64,000 bases of DNA from positions 1 through 64,000 of the forward strand of contig CAYSJU010000008.1 in NCBI GenBank assembly GCA_964431495.1. The letters run 5' to 3'. Positions 12,606-22,742 of the stretch are shown here, one piece after another. Within the stretch, counting starts at the first letter, position 1; every line of letters begins with the position of its first letter. The notes under the pieces were generated by a model that saw only the letters and a list, made by a program, of their open reading frames with translations, was not told the DNA's origin and searched no databases. Made by a program: the position numbers and the translations under genes. The DNA is from CAYSJU01 sp964431495 (GTDB lineage Bacteria > Omnitrophota > Gorgyraeia > Tantalellales > Tantalellaceae).

Positions 12606-12676
12606 CGAGCACATGATTTATGAACACCAGAGTGTTCATGAATCATAAGTGCGAATTTATCCCGAGCGAGGGATCT
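12606..12676 (+). repeat. Dispersed repeat family A, copy 3 (hairpin only)
   Basis: The palindromic half ATGATTTATGAACAC...GTGTTCATGAATCAT is followed by AAGTGCGAATTTATCCCGAG and CGAGGGATCT. The middle GC-rich tail is missing, so this is a short form of the element. It fills the rpsG-fusA gap; transcription must pass through it. Confidence 0.87.
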
Positions 12677-12691
12677 GAAAAATAGGTAACA

Positions 12692-14761
12692 ATGGAAAAC
12701 ATTAAAAATTTAAGGAATATAGGGATAATAGCTCACATAGACGCGGGTAAGACCACGGTCACTGAAAGGATACTTTACCTCACGGGAAAGACCTACAAAC
12801 TGGGCGAGGTCCATGACGGCACTGCTGTTATGGACTGGATGGAACAGGAGCAGGAAAGAGGGATCACTATTACCAGCGCTGTTACTAATTGTTCGTGGAA
12901 CGATAAAAAGATCAACATCATTGATACCCCCGGGCACGTGGATTTTACCATAGAAGTAGAGCGCTCCTTGAAGGTCCTTGACGGGACGCTCGTTATCTTC
13001 TGCGCTGTTGGCGGGGTTCAGCCCCAGACCGAAACGGTCTGGCGGCAGGCAGATCGCTATGAGGTCCCCAAAATAGCTTTTATAAACAAAATTGACCGTA
13101 CCGGAGCTGATTTTTTTAAGGTCATCATAGATATGCATAAAAAACTTGGCGCGAACGCAACACCTATACAGATCCCCATAGGCAAGGAGGATGATTTTCG
13201 GGGGGTGATAGATCTTGTGACCTGCAAGGCGCATATCTTTGGCGATGAGGGGGATTTAGGGGAGATCCAGGAGCAGGAGATCCCGGAAGACATGAAGGAT
13301 ATTGCCAGCCACTGGCGGCATAACCTTATTGAAAAACTTGCCGATGTGGACGAGGAAGTCGAGAAATCATATCTCCTGGACAAGGGAATATATCCGGAAG
13401 AATTAAAGAAATACATAAGAAAAAATACGATTAACAACCTTTTTGTGCCGGTCATATGCGGTTCCGCGTTGAAGAACAAAGGCGTGAAGTTCGCGCTTGG
13501 CGCCGTCAGTGATTATCTTCCGTCGCCCCTGGACGTCGATCCACCAAGGGGTGTTAATACCAAAACGGACGAGGAAGTGGTTATTAAGCCGGACGAGGGG
13601 GCGCCTTTGTGCGTCTACGCGTACAAGGTGATGACAGACCCGTTCGTGGGGAACGTGACGTTCGCGAGGATCTACTCCGGCAAACTGGCCTCCGGGACAT
13701 ATGTTTACAATACCACTTCTGGGAAAAAGGAAAGGATAGGACAGATACTCCGGATGCACGCTGACCAGAGGGAGATCATACAATCGGCCGTGGCGGGCCA
13801 GATCGTGGGATTGGTAGGACTTAAATTCACAAAGACCGCGCATACGCTTTGTAGCGAGGCCAATCAGGTCACCCTGGAAAGGATAAAATATCCGGAACCC
13901 GTAATCTCCATGGCTATCGAGCCTGATACAAGAGCTGACCAGGACAAGCTGGGCATGGCGCTCAAGAAAATAGAAGATGAGGACCCTTCTTTCAAGGTCA
14001 GTTACAATGCGGAAACCGGCCAGACGCTTATCAACGGAATGGGTGAGCTGCACATGGAGATCATTGTTGACAGGATGAAGAGGGAGTTCAAGGTGGCAGC
14101 CAAGACCGGCAGTCCACAGGTCGCATACAGGGAAACGATAACCCAGCAGGTAAAAGCCACTGGAAAATTTATACAGCAGACAGGCGGGCACGGTCAGTAT
14201 GGCCATGTCGAAATCCAGATAGAGCCTGTGTCAGCCGGAGAAGGTATACAGTTCGAGGAAAAGATAAAAGGAGGGGCTATCCCAAGGGAATTTTTCTCCG
14301 CGATTGAGAAAGGCGTCAGGGACGCGGCCAGGAGCGGGGTGCTGGCAGGATACCCGGTCACGGATGTAAGGGTCACTCTTTACGACGGTTCTTTTCATGA
14401 AGTCGATTCTTCGGAAATAGCGTTCAGCAACGCCGGGGCCATAGCGTTAAGGGTAGGGCTCCGCAAAGCCAGGCCGGTCCTTCTGGAACCTATTATGAAA
14501 CTGGAAGTGACCACGCCGGACGAATACCTCGGAGACGTGATAGGGGACATGAACATGAGAAGGATAAAGGTGGAGAGCATTTCCCAGAAGGGAACGACGA
14601 AGATAATAACCGGGGCCGCTCCTCTTGCCCAGATGTTCGGATATGCCACGGCGCTAAGAAGCTTGACACAGGGACGGGCAACATATACAATGGAGCCTTC
14701 CTATTACAAGGAAGTGCCAAAAACAGTGATGGAGAAGATTGTTCCGGGGATTGTGGTCTAA
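12692..14761 (+). CDS. fusA: Elongation factor G
   Basis: The 689-residue translocase GTPase has P-loop [10 protein letters not shown]3 motif DTPGHVDF and G4 motif NKID. Domain IV carries the loop [17 protein letters not shown] (also seen in other EF-G proteins), and the C-terminus is normal ([18 protein letters not shown]). The length is typical (about 690-700). The gene lies in the str operon before tuf. I see no second fusA-like gene here. Confidence 0.97.
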   Translation: MENIKNLRNIGIIAHIDAGKTTVTERILYLTGKTYKLGEVHDGTAVMDWMEQEQERGITITSAVTNCSWNDKKINIIDTPGHVDFTIEVERSLKVLDGTLVIFCAVGGVQPQTETVWRQADRYEVPKIAFINKIDRTGADFFKVIIDMHKKLGANATPIQIPIGKEDDFRGVIDLVTCKAHIFGDEGDLGEIQEQEIPEDMKDIASHWRHNLIEKLADVDEEVEKSYLLDKGIYPEELKKYIRKNTINNLFVPVICGSALKNKGVKFALGAVSDYLPSPLDVDPPRGVNTKTDEEVVIKPDEGAPLCVYAYKVMTDPFVGNVTFARIYSGKLASGTYVYNTTSGKKERIGQILRMHADQREIIQSAVAGQIVGLVGLKFTKTAHTLCSEANQVTLERIKYPEPVISMAIEPDTRADQDKLGMALKKIEDEDPSFKVSYNAETGQTLINGMGELHMEIIVDRMKREFKVAAKTGSPQVAYRETITQQVKATGKFIQQTGGHGQYGHVEIQIEPVSAGEGIQFEEKIKGGAIPREFFSAIEKGVRDAARSGVLAGYPVTDVRVTLYDGSFHEVDSSEIAFSNAGAIALRVGLRKARPVLLEPIMKLEVTTPDEYLGDVIGDMNMRRIKVESISQKGTTKIITGAAPLAQMFGYATALRSLTQGRATYTMEPSYYKEVPKTVMEKIVPGIVV

Positions 14762-14779
14762 AAACCTAAGGAGGGAATG

Positions 14780-15976
14780 ATGGCGAAGGCAAAATTTGAA
14801 CGAACAAAACCGCATTTGAATGTCGGGACCATAGGACACGTCGACCACGGCAAGACCACGCTTACAGCGGCCATAACCATGTACCTCGCCAAGAAAGGCA
14901 TGGCTGAAGTGCGCGAGTTTGACAGTATCGACAAGGCCCCCGAGGAGAAGGAGAGGGGAATAACCATAGCTGTGGCGCACGTGGAGTACCAGACGGATAA
15001 CAGGCATTACGCGCATATAGACTGCCCCGGGCACGCCGATTACATCAAGAACATGATCACGGGCGCCGCGCAGATGGATGGGGCGATCCTGGTGGTCTCG
15101 GCCGCGGACGGTCCGATGCCGCAGACAAGGGAACATATCCTTTTGGCGAGGCAGGTGAACGTCCCGGCGATCGTGGTATTTCTGAACAAGATAGACCAGG
15201 TGGACGATTCGGAGCTCCTGGACCTTGTGGAGCTTGAAGTGCGGGAGCTTTTAAGCAAGTATGAGTTTCCCGGTGATGACACGCCGATAATAAAGGGCAG
15301 CGCGCTCAAGGCCATGGAAGCAGGGGGAGCGGTGGACAGTCCCGACTGCGCGTTCGTTGCCGAGCTGCTGGCGGCGGTGGATTCGTTCATACCGACGCCG
15401 GTTAGGGACATTGACAAGCCGTTCCTGATGCCGATAGAGGACATATTCAGCATAACGGGCAGGGGAACTGTAGGGACAGGCAGGATAGAAAGAGGCCAGG
15501 TAAAAGTGGGAGAAGAGATAGAGATAGTTGGGATAAGCCCTACGCAGAAGTCGGTAGTGACGGGAGTGGAGATGTTCCGCAAGATACTTGACTCCGGGCA
15601 GGCTGGAGATAACGTTGGAGTGCTTTTGAGGGGTATAGAGAAGAAGGACCTGGCAAGAGGGCAGGTCCTGGCCGCACCCGGGTCGATCACGCCGCACACG
15701 AAGTTCAAGGCGGAGGTATATATATTGACGAAGGAAGAGGGTGGCAGGCACACGCCGTTCTTCACTGGATACAGGCCGCAGTTCTACATCAGGACGACTG
15801 ATGTGACCGGGGTGGCGAATCTTCCCGAAGGTGTGGAGATGGTAATGCCGGGAGATAACGTGACCATGCAAGTGGAGCTGATAACGCCGGTAGCGCTGGA
15901 GAAGGAGCTGAGGTTCGCCATAAGAGAGGGCGGACATACGGTGGGCGCTGGCGTGATCGCGGAGATACTGGAGTAG
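14780..15976 (+). CDS. tuf: Elongation factor Tu, second copy
   Basis: The 398-residue EF-Tu starts [20 protein letters not shown]. The ATG at 14780 is better spaced from AAGGAGG than the adjacent ATG at 14777. G motifs are [16 protein letters not shown] and NKID. The EF-Tu C-terminus matches the partial copy at the window start base for base over 55 nt, which suggests gene conversion. The gene brings aminoacyl-tRNA to the ribosome and here links the str and S10 operons. Confidence 0.98.
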   Translation: MAKAKFERTKPHLNVGTIGHVDHGKTTLTAAITMYLAKKGMAEVREFDSIDKAPEEKERGITIAVAHVEYQTDNRHYAHIDCPGHADYIKNMITGAAQMDGAILVVSAADGPMPQTREHILLARQVNVPAIVVFLNKIDQVDDSELLDLVELEVRELLSKYEFPGDDTPIIKGSALKAMEAGGAVDSPDCAFVAELLAAVDSFIPTPVRDIDKPFLMPIEDIFSITGRGTVGTGRIERGQVKVGEEIEIVGISPTQKSVVTGVEMFRKILDSGQAGDNVGVLLRGIEKKDLARGQVLAAPGSITPHTKFKAEVYILTKEEGGRHTPFFTGYRPQFYIRTTDVTGVANLPEGVEMVMPGDNVTMQVELITPVALEKELRFAIREGGHTVGAGVIAEILE

Positions 15977-15983
15977 ATAAAAC

Positions 15984-16304
15984 ATGACGAAAAAAACTAA
16001 GCAGCCGCAAAAAATAAGGCTTAAGTTAAAATCGTTTGATCACAAACTGCTGGACGTCTCCATGGAAGAGATAGTGGCGACAGTGAAGAAGACCGGCGCG
16101 TCTATAATCGGGCCGGTTCCTTTGCCGACAAAAAAGGAGATCTACACTGTGCTGCGCTCTCCACATGTGGATAAAAAGTCCAGAGAGCAGTTTGGACTGA
16201 AGACCCATAAGCGGATCCTGGATATAATGGAACCTACAGCAAAGACCATAGATTCGTTGCGCAAACTGGATCTTCCCGCAGGCGTGGATGTCGAGATCAA
16301 GTAA
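15984..16304 (+). CDS. rpsJ: 30S ribosomal protein S10
   Basis: This 106-residue protein has the S10 core [15 protein letters not shown], the loop [20 protein letters not shown] and the end [21 protein letters not shown]10 also acts as NusE and pairs with NusG. It begins the S10 operon only 8 bp after tuf. Its N-terminus carries a few extra basic residues. Confidence 0.97.
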   Translation: MTKKTKQPQKIRLKLKSFDHKLLDVSMEEIVATVKKTGASIIGPVPLPTKKEIYTVLRSPHVDKKSREQFGLKTHKRILDIMEPTAKTIDSLRKLDLPAGVDVEIK

Positions 16305-16314
16305 AAAGGAAAAA

Positions 16315-17043
16315 ATGAGCACGGGTATACTGGGCAAAAAAATAGGGATGACACAGGTCTTTGGCGAGGGCGGAGAACGCATATCCGTGACCTTGCTGGA
16401 AACAGGGACCAGTGTCGTGCAGGCCGTAAAGAACGAAGAGCATCACGGGTATAACGCTGTCCAGCTTGGGTTCGACGACACAAAGGAAATGCGGATCAAA
16501 AAGCCCCAGAGGGAATATCTAAAGGCCAAAGGGCTTAAGCCGAAGAGATTCGTCAGGGAGATAAAATGCGATGAAGCGCCTGAAGCCGAGGTGGGGGATA
16601 AACTAACGAATTCGATCTTCCAAAAAGGTGATTTCGTGGATATTACGGGTATTTCCAAGGGGAAGGGGTTCCAGGGAGGCATGAAGCGCTGCGGCTGGGT
16701 AGGCGGAGGAGAGACACACGGCTCCATGTCGCATCGGGCACCGGGGTCCATAGGCGCGAGTTCTTTCCCTTCGAAGGTTGAAAAAGGCCATCCTATGCCG
16801 GGGCATATGGGCAATGAAATGGTTACTGTTCAGAACCTGGAGGTCGTTGTCGTTGACAAGGAGGCAGGGACTATAGGGATAAAAGGGGCTGTTCCCGGAA
16901 CGAAGAGCAGTTTTCTCATAATACGTTTTGCCAAAAAGAAGCCGTTCGCGCCAAGAGAAGTAAGGGAAGAACAGGAAGCGGAAGAGGCAAAAGAACAGGG
17001 TGCAGCTGAGAAAGAGGAACCGGAAGCACAAGCAAGTCAATAG
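16315..17043 (+). CDS. rplC: 50S ribosomal protein L3 with acidic C-terminal tail
   Basis: L3 from the start [19 protein letters not shown] is 242 residues, against about 205-215 in most bacteria. The signature loop around [20 protein letters not shown] reaches toward the peptidyl-transferase centre. The surplus is a C-terminal low-complexity tail rich in Glu, Ala and Gln (from [16 protein letters not shown] to the end). An upstream in-frame ATG at 16288 lies inside rpsJ and was not chosen. Confidence 0.95.
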   Translation: MSTGILGKKIGMTQVFGEGGERISVTLLETGTSVVQAVKNEEHHGYNAVQLGFDDTKEMRIKKPQREYLKAKGLKPKRFVREIKCDEAPEAEVGDKLTNSIFQKGDFVDITGISKGKGFQGGMKRCGWVGGGETHGSMSHRAPGSIGASSFPSKVEKGHPMPGHMGNEMVTVQNLEVVVVDKEAGTIGIKGAVPGTKSSFLIIRFAKKKPFAPREVREEQEAEEAKEQGAAEKEEPEAQASQ

Positions 17044-17061
17044 TCGATAGTCTATTGACTA
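17041..17061 (+). repeat. Family D simple repeat, copy 1 (TAGTCGATAGTCTATTGACT)
   Basis: A short run of near-repeats of the heptamer type AGTC(G/T)ATAGTC ends in ATTGACTAA. It starts exactly at the rplC stop codon. A longer copy is at 28577-28629. Such runs recur as intergenic filler in this window. Confidence 0.7.
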
Positions 17062-17087
17062 AAAATGCGATAATACAGAGGCTAAAA

Positions 17088-17768
17088 ATGCCGGAGAAGA
17101 AGAAAACAAAAAAGAAGACAAAGAGTAAAAAGACGAAAGAGCTCAATACCAAGTTATCCGTATATGGCCTGGATGGCAAGGTCGTTGACAAGGTCCAGCT
17201 GGACAAGCATTTATTTGACGGCACTGTCAACGAGACGCTTCTCTATGAAGTGAATAAAATGTACGAGGCGAACAGGCACAGGGGAACGGCCTCTACCAAA
17301 GGGCGAAGCGAGATCTCCGGTGGCGGGGCCAAGCCCTGGAGGCAGAAAGGCACTGGCCGCGCCAGGGTAGGTTCATCAAGGAACCCGTTATGGAGACACG
17401 GGGGGGTCATTTTCGGCCCTAAACCCCGCGATTACAGCTATTCCATGCCGAAAAAGGCCATGCGTAAAGCGCTTTTATCGAGTTTGAACGCCAGGCTTCT
17501 GGAGGACTCGATAAAGCCTGTGGTGCCGATCGAACTGGAGGAAGTGAAGACCAGGGCGTTCAAGTCGATACTGGATAATCTTAAGATAGAAGGCAAGACC
17601 CTTGTAGTGATAGACAAGGTCAACCGGGAAGTCGGCTATTCATCCCAAAATCTTAAAGAGATCACTTTAAAGGAAGGAAGGAACATAAACGCAAGGGATG
17701 TGCTCCTGAACGAAAACCTTGTGATAGAAAAAGACGCTTTGGTAAAGCTGATGGAGAGATTGAAATGA
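17088..17768 (+). CDS. rplD: 50S ribosomal protein L4 with basic N-terminal extension
   Basis: The 226-residue L4 starts MPEKKKTKKKTKSKKTKEL; the in-frame ATG at 17055 is less likely. The first 20 residues are a Lys/Thr-rich extension before the normal start NTKLSVYGLDGKVVDKVQ. The exit-tunnel loop is conserved: NRHRGTASTKGRSEISGGGA and KPWRQKGTGRARVGSSRNP. The end overlaps rplW by 4 bp (ATGA). Confidence 0.94.
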   Translation: MPEKKKTKKKTKSKKTKELNTKLSVYGLDGKVVDKVQLDKHLFDGTVNETLLYEVNKMYEANRHRGTASTKGRSEISGGGAKPWRQKGTGRARVGSSRNPLWRHGGVIFGPKPRDYSYSMPKKAMRKALLSSLNARLLEDSIKPVVPIELEEVKTRAFKSILDNLKIEGKTLVVIDKVNREVGYSSQNLKEITLKEGRNINARDVLLNENLVIEKDALVKLMERLK

Positions 17769-18043
17769 GAACTTCGCATGATACCATAAAGAACATGATC
17801 AGGACCGAAAAGGGGTCAAGGATCCTTAAGGAAAACAAGTATCTCTTTAAAGTGGATAAGGGTGCTAACAAAATACAGATAAAAAAAGCTGTCGAAGATA
17901 TATATAAAGTAAAGGTGGATGCGGTCAATATAATGAACATGAAAGGCAAAAAACGAAGAGTCAGGTTCCGTGAAGGCATGACAGCTTCATGGAAGAAGGC
18001 AGTGGTGACCCTGAAACCTGAGAACAGGATAGAGGTAACGTAA
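17765..18043 (+). CDS. rplW: 50S ribosomal protein L23
   Basis: This 92-residue protein carries the L23 blocks IRTEKGSRILKENKYLFKVD and KVKVDAVNIMNMKGKKRR. L23 lines the tunnel exit, where trigger factor and SRP dock. It overlaps rplD by 4 bp and is followed 3 bp later by rplB. Confidence 0.96.
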   Translation: MRTSHDTIKNMIRTEKGSRILKENKYLFKVDKGANKIQIKKAVEDIYKVKVDAVNIMNMKGKKRRVRFREGMTASWKKAVVTLKPENRIEVT

Positions 18044-18046
18044 AAA

Positions 18047-18871
18047 ATGGGTATCAAAAAATACAGGCCGGCTACACCGGCAACTCGTTGGGCGAGCAGA
18101 TTGACCTTTGAGGAGATCACCAAGGACAGGCCGGAGAAGTCTCTCACAAAGCCGCTGAACAAGACCGGTGGACGCAACAAATATGGAAGAAAGACCGTGG
18201 GGTCGAAAGGCGGCGGGCATAAGAGGCGTTACAGGGTCATTGATTTCCGCTACTCCAAAAAAGGCATGTCCGCTGTGGTCGAAGCCGTAGAGTATGATCC
18301 GAACCGTTCGGCAAATATAGCGCTTATCCGTTATGAAGACGGACACAAGGCCTATGTTATCGCAGCCATGGACCTCAAAGTCGGGAGTACCGTTGAGTGC
18401 GGCTCCAGGGTAGGTATCGAGGTCGGCAATTCAACGGAGCTTAAGAATATCCCTTTGGGAACCATGGTTTACTGCGTTGAATTACACCCGGGTAGAGGGG
18501 CTAAAATAGCACGGGCGGCCGGGATGAGCGTTATTGTAGCCGCGAAGGACGAAGGCGATGTCCACCTGCGCCTTCCCAGCGGAGAGATCCGGTTAGTGAG
18601 CGAGAAATGCTATGCTTCTATCGGCAAGGTCGGGAATATCGATCATGAGAAGGTGGTCCTTGGCAAGGCGGGGAGATCAAGATATCTGGGCCGCAGGCCG
18701 AGCTCGCGGGCCGTAGTCAAGAACCCTGTTGACCATCCCATGGGCGGAGGTGAAGGTAAATCTTCGGGCGGCAGGCATCCTACAACGCCCTGGGGTAAGA
18801 TCACCAGAGGGTTGAAGACCAGAAAAAAGAAAAAAGCGTCGGACAGCAAGATCATAAAACGGAGGAAATAA
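18047..18871 (+). CDS. rplB: 50S ribosomal protein L2
   Basis: The 274-residue L2 has blocks GRNKYGRKTVGSKGGGHKRR and AGRSRYLGRRPSSRAVVKNP, and the His-containing loop NPVDHPMGGGEGKSSGGRHP near the peptidyl-transferase centre. The length is standard. The C-terminus is the usual basic tail (TRKKKKASDSKIIKRRK). Confidence 0.97.
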   Translation: MGIKKYRPATPATRWASRLTFEEITKDRPEKSLTKPLNKTGGRNKYGRKTVGSKGGGHKRRYRVIDFRYSKKGMSAVVEAVEYDPNRSANIALIRYEDGHKAYVIAAMDLKVGSTVECGSRVGIEVGNSTELKNIPLGTMVYCVELHPGRGAKIARAAGMSVIVAAKDEGDVHLRLPSGEIRLVSEKCYASIGKVGNIDHEKVVLGKAGRSRYLGRRPSSRAVVKNPVDHPMGGGEGKSSGGRHPTTPWGKITRGLKTRKKKKASDSKIIKRRK

Positions 18872-18874
18872 GGT

Positions 18875-19159
18875 ATGTCCAGGTCAGTAAAGAAAGGGCC
18901 TTTTGTTGATGAAAGCCTGATGAAGAAGGTCCAGAGGATGAGAGAGGGCGGCCAGAAGAAGCCGATCAAGACATGGTCAAGAAGATCCATGATACTGCCG
19001 GAGTTTGTTGGGATTACACTGATGATACATAACGGGAAGAAATTTAACTCGATTTTCGTTACCGAGAACATGGTGGGGCACAAGCTGGGGGAATTCGCTC
19101 CGACGAGACAGTTTCGCTCGCATGGCGCGGCTACAAAGATATCCATGGACAAGACGTAG
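18875..19159 (+). CDS. rpsS: 30S ribosomal protein S19
   Basis: This 94-residue protein has the S19 blocks [38 protein letters not shown] and [18 protein letters not shown]19 binds 16S rRNA in the head with S13. It lies 3 bp after rplB and is followed by a family C repeat rather than directly by rplV. Confidence 0.97.
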   Translation: MSRSVKKGPFVDESLMKKVQRMREGGQKKPIKTWSRRSMILPEFVGITLMIHNGKKFNSIFVTENMVGHKLGEFAPTRQFRSHGAATKISMDKT

Positions 19160-19166
19160 TGAATTC

Positions 19167-19245
19167 CTAGTTCGGAGACAAAAGTAAGAGCATAGTTTTT
19201 TAACTACGAACTACCAACCACGCACTCCGAACTAACTAGTAGTTA
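19167..19245 (+). repeat. Family C repeat, copy 1
   Basis: The core is AGTTCGGAGACAAAAGTAAG, then AGCATAGTTTTTTAACTACG and AACTACC. It is shared with 22462-22541 and 22743-22802. The flanks AGTTCGGAG and CTCCGAACT are inverted and could fold the element into a stem. It separates rpsS from rplV. Confidence 0.85.
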
Positions 19246-19259
19246 AAAGAGGGAACAAA

Positions 19260-19637
19260 ATGCTGGCAAAAGCGAAAGCAAAATATATAAGGATATCACC
19301 TAGAAAGGTGAGATTGGTGCTGGACCTGATCAAAGGCGAGACGGTAGAGAAAGCCAATCATATCCTGGATAACGGGAGCAAGCGTGCCGGTGGGATGGTG
19401 AAGAAGGTTATAAACTCGGCTTTTGCGAACGCGAACTTTGGAAAACAGAAAAAACTTCTGGCAAAGAATATTTATATTTCAAAGATAAAAGCCGATGGAG
19501 GTCCGATGCTGATGCGTTACAGGGCGGCTACCATGGGAAGGGCTACTCCTGTCCGGCACAGGACCGCGCATATATATGTTGAACTGGACATGGTGCAAGA
19601 TGCACATCAAGAGAACGGCGAGGTGGAGAGCAAATAA
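19260..19637 (+). CDS. rplV: 50S ribosomal protein L22
   Basis: This 125-residue protein has KYIRISPRKVRLVLDLIKGE and the hairpin tip region ADGGPMLMRYRAATMGRATP, which lines the exit tunnel. A short extra C-terminal tail (VQDAHQENGEVESK) is present. The stop is one base before the rpsC start. Confidence 0.96.
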   Translation: MLAKAKAKYIRISPRKVRLVLDLIKGETVEKANHILDNGSKRAGGMVKKVINSAFANANFGKQKKLLAKNIYISKIKADGGPMLMRYRAATMGRATPVRHRTAHIYVELDMVQDAHQENGEVESK

Positions 19638-19638
19638 T

Positions 19639-20331
19639 ATGGGACAGAAAGTTAATCCAATAAGTTTTCGTCTGGGCTTTAACCGCGGTTGGAATTCCCG
19701 GTGGTACGCCACTAAAGCTGATTTTGCCAGGAATCTGGCGCAGGACGCCAAGATAAGGAAGTTGATCCAGAAGGAGATAACCTCCGGTATGGTATCCCGT
19801 GTGGATATCGAGAGGACAAGCAAGCGTATAAGGGTGCAGATCTACGCGGGCAGGCCCGGTATGATAATAGGACGCCAGGGCGCGCAGATCGAAAGATTAA
19901 AGGAATCTATACAGACGGTGATCGGAGAAGGAAATAAGCTGCTTGTGGATATTAAGGAAGTATCAAATCCCACCCTTGATGCCCAGATAGTTGCCGACAA
20001 TGTCGCTTTCCAGCTGGTGAGGAGGATGGCTTTCAGGAGGACGATGAAGAAGGCTCTTCAAGCTGTCAAAGACGCTGGCGGTGAGGGGATAAAGATAAGA
20101 TGCGCCGGACGCCTTGGCGGGGCCGAGATAGCCAGGGCCGAAAGCTACAAATTCGGAAAGATACCCCTGCAGACCATACGGGCGGACATCGATTACGGGT
20201 TTTCGGAAGCAAGGACTACCTATGGAATAATAGGGGTAAAGGTGTGGATATACAAAGGTGAAAAGTTCGCTAAAAAAGTGAAGAAAACCGGAACCGGACC
20301 GAAAGAGGTAACAGAGGGAAGCAAGGAGTAA
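19639..20331 (+). CDS. rpsC: 30S ribosomal protein S3
   Basis: The 230-residue S3 starts [20 protein letters not shown]. The KH domain contains [20 protein letters not shown], and the C-terminal domain has [20 protein letters not shown] and [21 protein letters not shown]3 forms part of the mRNA entry helicase with S4 and S5. The longer frame from 19576 overlaps rplV and is rejected. Confidence 0.96.
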   Translation: MGQKVNPISFRLGFNRGWNSRWYATKADFARNLAQDAKIRKLIQKEITSGMVSRVDIERTSKRIRVQIYAGRPGMIIGRQGAQIERLKESIQTVIGEGNKLLVDIKEVSNPTLDAQIVADNVAFQLVRRMAFRRTMKKALQAVKDAGGEGIKIRCAGRLGGAEIARAESYKFGKIPLQTIRADIDYGFSEARTTYGIIGVKVWIYKGEKFAKKVKKTGTGPKEVTEGSKE

Positions 20332-20333
20332 GC

Positions 20334-20753
20334 ATGGCTTTGATGCCGAAGCGGGTCAAATTCAGAAAACAGCAGAGGGGCAAACGCAAGGGGATAAGTT
20401 CGGCCGGGAGCGTCCTGCATTTCGGGGAGTATGGTTTAAAGGCCCTGGAGAGTGACTGGGTCTCGGACAGGCAGATAGAGGCCGCCAGGGTAGCGATCAT
20501 GCGAAAGACCGGAAGGGCCGGAAAACTGTGGATAAGGATATTTCCCGATAAGCCCGTGACCAAAACAGCCGCTGAGACCAGGATGGGCAAGGGTAAAGGA
20601 TCGCCGGCGGGATGGGTCGCGAGCGTGAGGAAGGGGCGCATAATATTCGAGATGGAAGGCGTCCCTCTTGACATGGCAAGGTCCGCTATGCGTCTGTCAG
20701 CGCATAAACTTCCGATAAAGACTAGATTCATCATGCGGGGAGGGAAAGTTTGA
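20334..20753 (+). CDS. rplP: 50S ribosomal protein L16
   Basis: This 139-residue protein starts [20 protein letters not shown] after AAGGAGTAAGC. L16 binds near the A site. Blocks [20 protein letters not shown] and [20 protein letters not shown] are conserved. The stop TGA overlaps the TTG start of rpmC. Confidence 0.96.
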   Translation: MALMPKRVKFRKQQRGKRKGISSAGSVLHFGEYGLKALESDWVSDRQIEAARVAIMRKTGRAGKLWIRIFPDKPVTKTAAETRMGKGKGSPAGWVASVRKGRIIFEMEGVPLDMARSAMRLSAHKLPIKTRFIMRGGKV

Positions 20754-20938
20754 AGCCGGCTGCAATAAGGAACATGACGGAGGCTGAAATAGAGCATACA
20801 CTTCTTTCTTTGAAGGAGAAGCTTTTTAACCTCAGGTTTGAAAAGGTGAGCGGCCGCCTTGAGAGACCGCAGCGTTTGAGGGAGATGAAGCGTGATATCG
20901 CGAGATGTTACACTATATTAAAGGAGAAAGAGAAGTGA
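20750..20938 (+). CDS. rpmC: 50S ribosomal protein L29
   Basis: The 62-residue L29 begins with a TTG codon (20750-20752) that overlaps the rplP stop; GGGGAGGGAAAG is just upstream. The two-helix fold is visible as [20 protein letters not shown] and [20 protein letters not shown]. It sits at the tunnel exit beside L23. Its stop overlaps the GTG start of rpsQ. Confidence 0.93.
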   Translation: MKPAAIRNMTEAEIEHTLLSLKEKLFNLRFEKVSGRLERPQRLREMKRDIARCYTILKEKEK

Positions 20939-21198
20939 AAAATAGTGTCAGAAAAAAAACTGTAATCGGTACGGTCGTAAGCGATCAGATGGACAAGGCT
21001 GTTACGGTCCAATGGGAGACGCGGAAAATACACCCTCTTTATAAAAAATTCGTTACCAAGCACAAAAAGCTAAAGGCTCGTGACGATAATAATGAAGCGG
21101 CAAAAGGCGATGTGGTGAAAATAATGGAGACGAGGCCCCTGGCCAAGGACATATGCTGGAGGATCGTCGAGGTCGTTGAAAAGGCCCAGAAGGAATAG
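20935..21198 (+). CDS. rpsQ: 30S ribosomal protein S17
   Basis: The 87-residue S17 starts at GTG 20935, overlapping the rpmC stop by 4 bp and preceded by AAAGGAG. It has the OB-fold motifs GTVVSDQMDKAVTVQWETRK and GDVVKIMETRPLAKDICWRI. S17 is an early 16S rRNA binder. A longer frame beginning at an ATG at 20905 would overlap rpmC by 34 bp and is less likely. Confidence 0.93.
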   Translation: MKNSVRKKTVIGTVVSDQMDKAVTVQWETRKIHPLYKKFVTKHKKLKARDDNNEAAKGDVVKIMETRPLAKDICWRIVEVVEKAQKE

Positions 21199-21204
21199 CT
21201 CAAG

Positions 21205-21573
21205 ATGATTATAATGCGCAGTATTTTGGACGTTGCCGATAACACGGGCGCGAAAAAAGTCGCCCTGATAGGAGTTATCGGAAGATCCGGCAGGCGGGTA
21301 GCGGAGATCGGAGATGTCGTGACCTGCAACGTAAAAGAGTCCGCCCCGACAGGCGAGGTCAAAAAGGGCGAGGTTGTGCGCGGGGTTATAGTCCGGACGG
21401 CGTATCCCATCCTTAGGGCGGACGGGACAGTACTCAAATTTGACAGGAACGCCGTGGTAATTATCGATAAGGACGGCAACCCGCGGGGGACAAGAGTGTT
21501 CGGTCCGGTAGCGCGGGAATTGAGAAAAAAGAACTTCATGAAGATAATATCTCTGGCGCCCGAGGTCATTTAA
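21205..21573 (+). CDS. rplN: 50S ribosomal protein L14
   Basis: This 122-residue protein reads [20 protein letters not shown] and ends [14 protein letters not shown], both diagnostic for L14. It bridges the subunits and is the target of the silencing factor RsfS in other bacteria. The spacing and order rpsQ-rplN-rplX are standard. Confidence 0.97.
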   Translation: MIIMRSILDVADNTGAKKVALIGVIGRSGRRVAEIGDVVTCNVKESAPTGEVKKGEVVRGVIVRTAYPILRADGTVLKFDRNAVVIIDKDGNPRGTRVFGPVARELRKKNFMKIISLAPEVI

Positions 21574-21587
21574 GGAGGTTTTTATAC

Positions 21588-21899
21588 ATGCTTAGCATAA
21601 AAAAGAACGACATGGTAAAGGTTCTTGCTGGAAAAGACAAGGGGAAGACCGGAAAGGTCTTGAAGGTCTTTCCGGTGAAGCACAGGGCCATAGTGCAGGG
21701 CGCTAATTTCGTAAAAAAACACCTCAGGCAGAAAAGCCAGGACCAGCAGGGTGGCATCATCCAGCAGGAGGCGTCCATTAATGTGTCCAATTTGAACGTG
21801 ATCTGTAAAAGATGCAATCGGGTTACGCGCACGGGAGTGGACATCCTGAGCGATGGCAGCAAGTCCCGCTATTGCAGAAAATGTCACGAGATTCTTTAA
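21588..21899 (+). CDS. rplX: 50S ribosomal protein L24
   Basis: The 103-residue L24 starts MLSIKKNDMVKVLAGKDKGK, a KOW motif, after AAGGAGG. The C-terminal half contains CKRC and CRKC pairs, a zinc-ribbon form of L24 found in many bacterial phyla. L24 is an early assembly protein near the tunnel exit. rplE starts 18 bp later. Confidence 0.95.
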   Translation: MLSIKKNDMVKVLAGKDKGKTGKVLKVFPVKHRAIVQGANFVKKHLRQKSQDQQGGIIQQEASINVSNLNVICKRCNRVTRTGVDILSDGSKSRYCRKCHEIL

Positions 21900-21916
21900 C
21901 GGGGAGATACGATCAG

Positions 21917-22459
21917 ATGGTGCAGTTTAAGGAGTTATATATAAAGACGATAGTTCCGGAACTGATGAAGACGTTCGGGTATTCGAACACCATGGAAGTT
22001 CCATGTATTGACAAGGTCGTGGTTAACGTCGGCATGGGGGAAATGGCCCATACCAAGGAGCTGGTTGAAAAAGTGCGTGATGAGATAGCGCTTATTACCG
22101 GACAAAGGCCCGCTTTGACCAGGGCCAGGCAGTCGATCTCCAATTTCAAGATAAGAGAGGGCTCTCCAGTGGGCTATAAGGTGACCCTTCGCAGGCAGCG
22201 GATGTATGAGTTCCTGGACCGGCTTATTAATTTCTGCATACCGAGGATCAGGGATTTCAGGGGCGTGCCACGTTCGGCATTTGACGGGCACGGGAATTAT
22301 ACGCTGGGATTAAAGGAGCAGACCATATTTCCGGAGCTGGACCTGGACAAGATACCAAGGCCGCACGGTATGGACATCTGTATTGTAACTACGGCTAAGT
22401 CAAAGGAAGAGGCCATGGAACTCTTGAAGGGGTTTGGCATGCCGTTTAGTAGAAAGTAA
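21917..22459 (+). CDS. rplE: 50S ribosomal protein L5
   Basis: The 180-residue L5 starts MVQFKELYIKTIVPELMKTF. Conserved parts are KVVVNVGMGEMAHTKELVEK and RDFRGVPRSAFDGHGNYTLG. L5 carries 5S rRNA into the central protuberance. The frame stays open upstream into rplX, but only this ATG fits the family. Confidence 0.96.
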   Translation: MVQFKELYIKTIVPELMKTFGYSNTMEVPCIDKVVVNVGMGEMAHTKELVEKVRDEIALITGQRPALTRARQSISNFKIREGSPVGYKVTLRRQRMYEFLDRLINFCIPRIRDFRGVPRSAFDGHGNYTLGLKEQTIFPELDLDKIPRPHGMDICIVTTAKSKEEAMELLKGFGMPFSRK

Positions 22460-22461
22460 GT

Positions 22462-22541
22462 TGACGATTAGTTGGTTCGTAGTTCAGAGACAAAAGTAAG
22501 AGTATAGTTTTTTAACTACGAATTACCAACTACGAACTAGA
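22462..22541 (+). repeat. Family C repeat, copy 2
   Basis: The copy carries GTTCGTAGTTCAGAGACAAA, AGTAAGAGTATAGTTTTTTA and ACTACGAATTACCAACTACG. It is about 90 % like the copies at 19167 and 22743 by eye. GTTCGTAGTT and AACTACGAAC form inverted ends. It fills the rplE-rpsN gap. Confidence 0.85.
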
Positions 22542-22554
22542 CAAGAGGCCCTAT

Positions 22555-22740
22555 ATGGCAAAAACAGCGCTTATCGAGAAAGCAAGACGTAAACCGAAAT
22601 TCAGCACCAGGGTTATTACCCGGTGCCAGATCTGCGGCAGAAAAAAAGGATACATGCGGCGTTTCAAGCTGTGCCGTATCTGTTTCAGGGAGCTGGCATC
22701 CCGTGGTGATATACCCGGCATTCACAAGGCGAGCTGGTAG
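22555..22740 (+). CDS. rpsN: 30S ribosomal protein S14, zinc-binding type
   Basis: The 61-residue S14 is the short type Z form with CQIC and CRIC zinc ligands, and the signature [14 protein letters not shown] at the end. Long, zinc-free S14 proteins are about 100 residues. It lies in the spc operon between two family C repeats, so both of its flanking spacers are repeat-derived. Confidence 0.96.
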   Translation: MAKTALIEKARRKPKFSTRVITRCQICGRKKGYMRRFKLCRICFRELASRGDIPGIHKASW

Positions 22741-22742
22741 TG

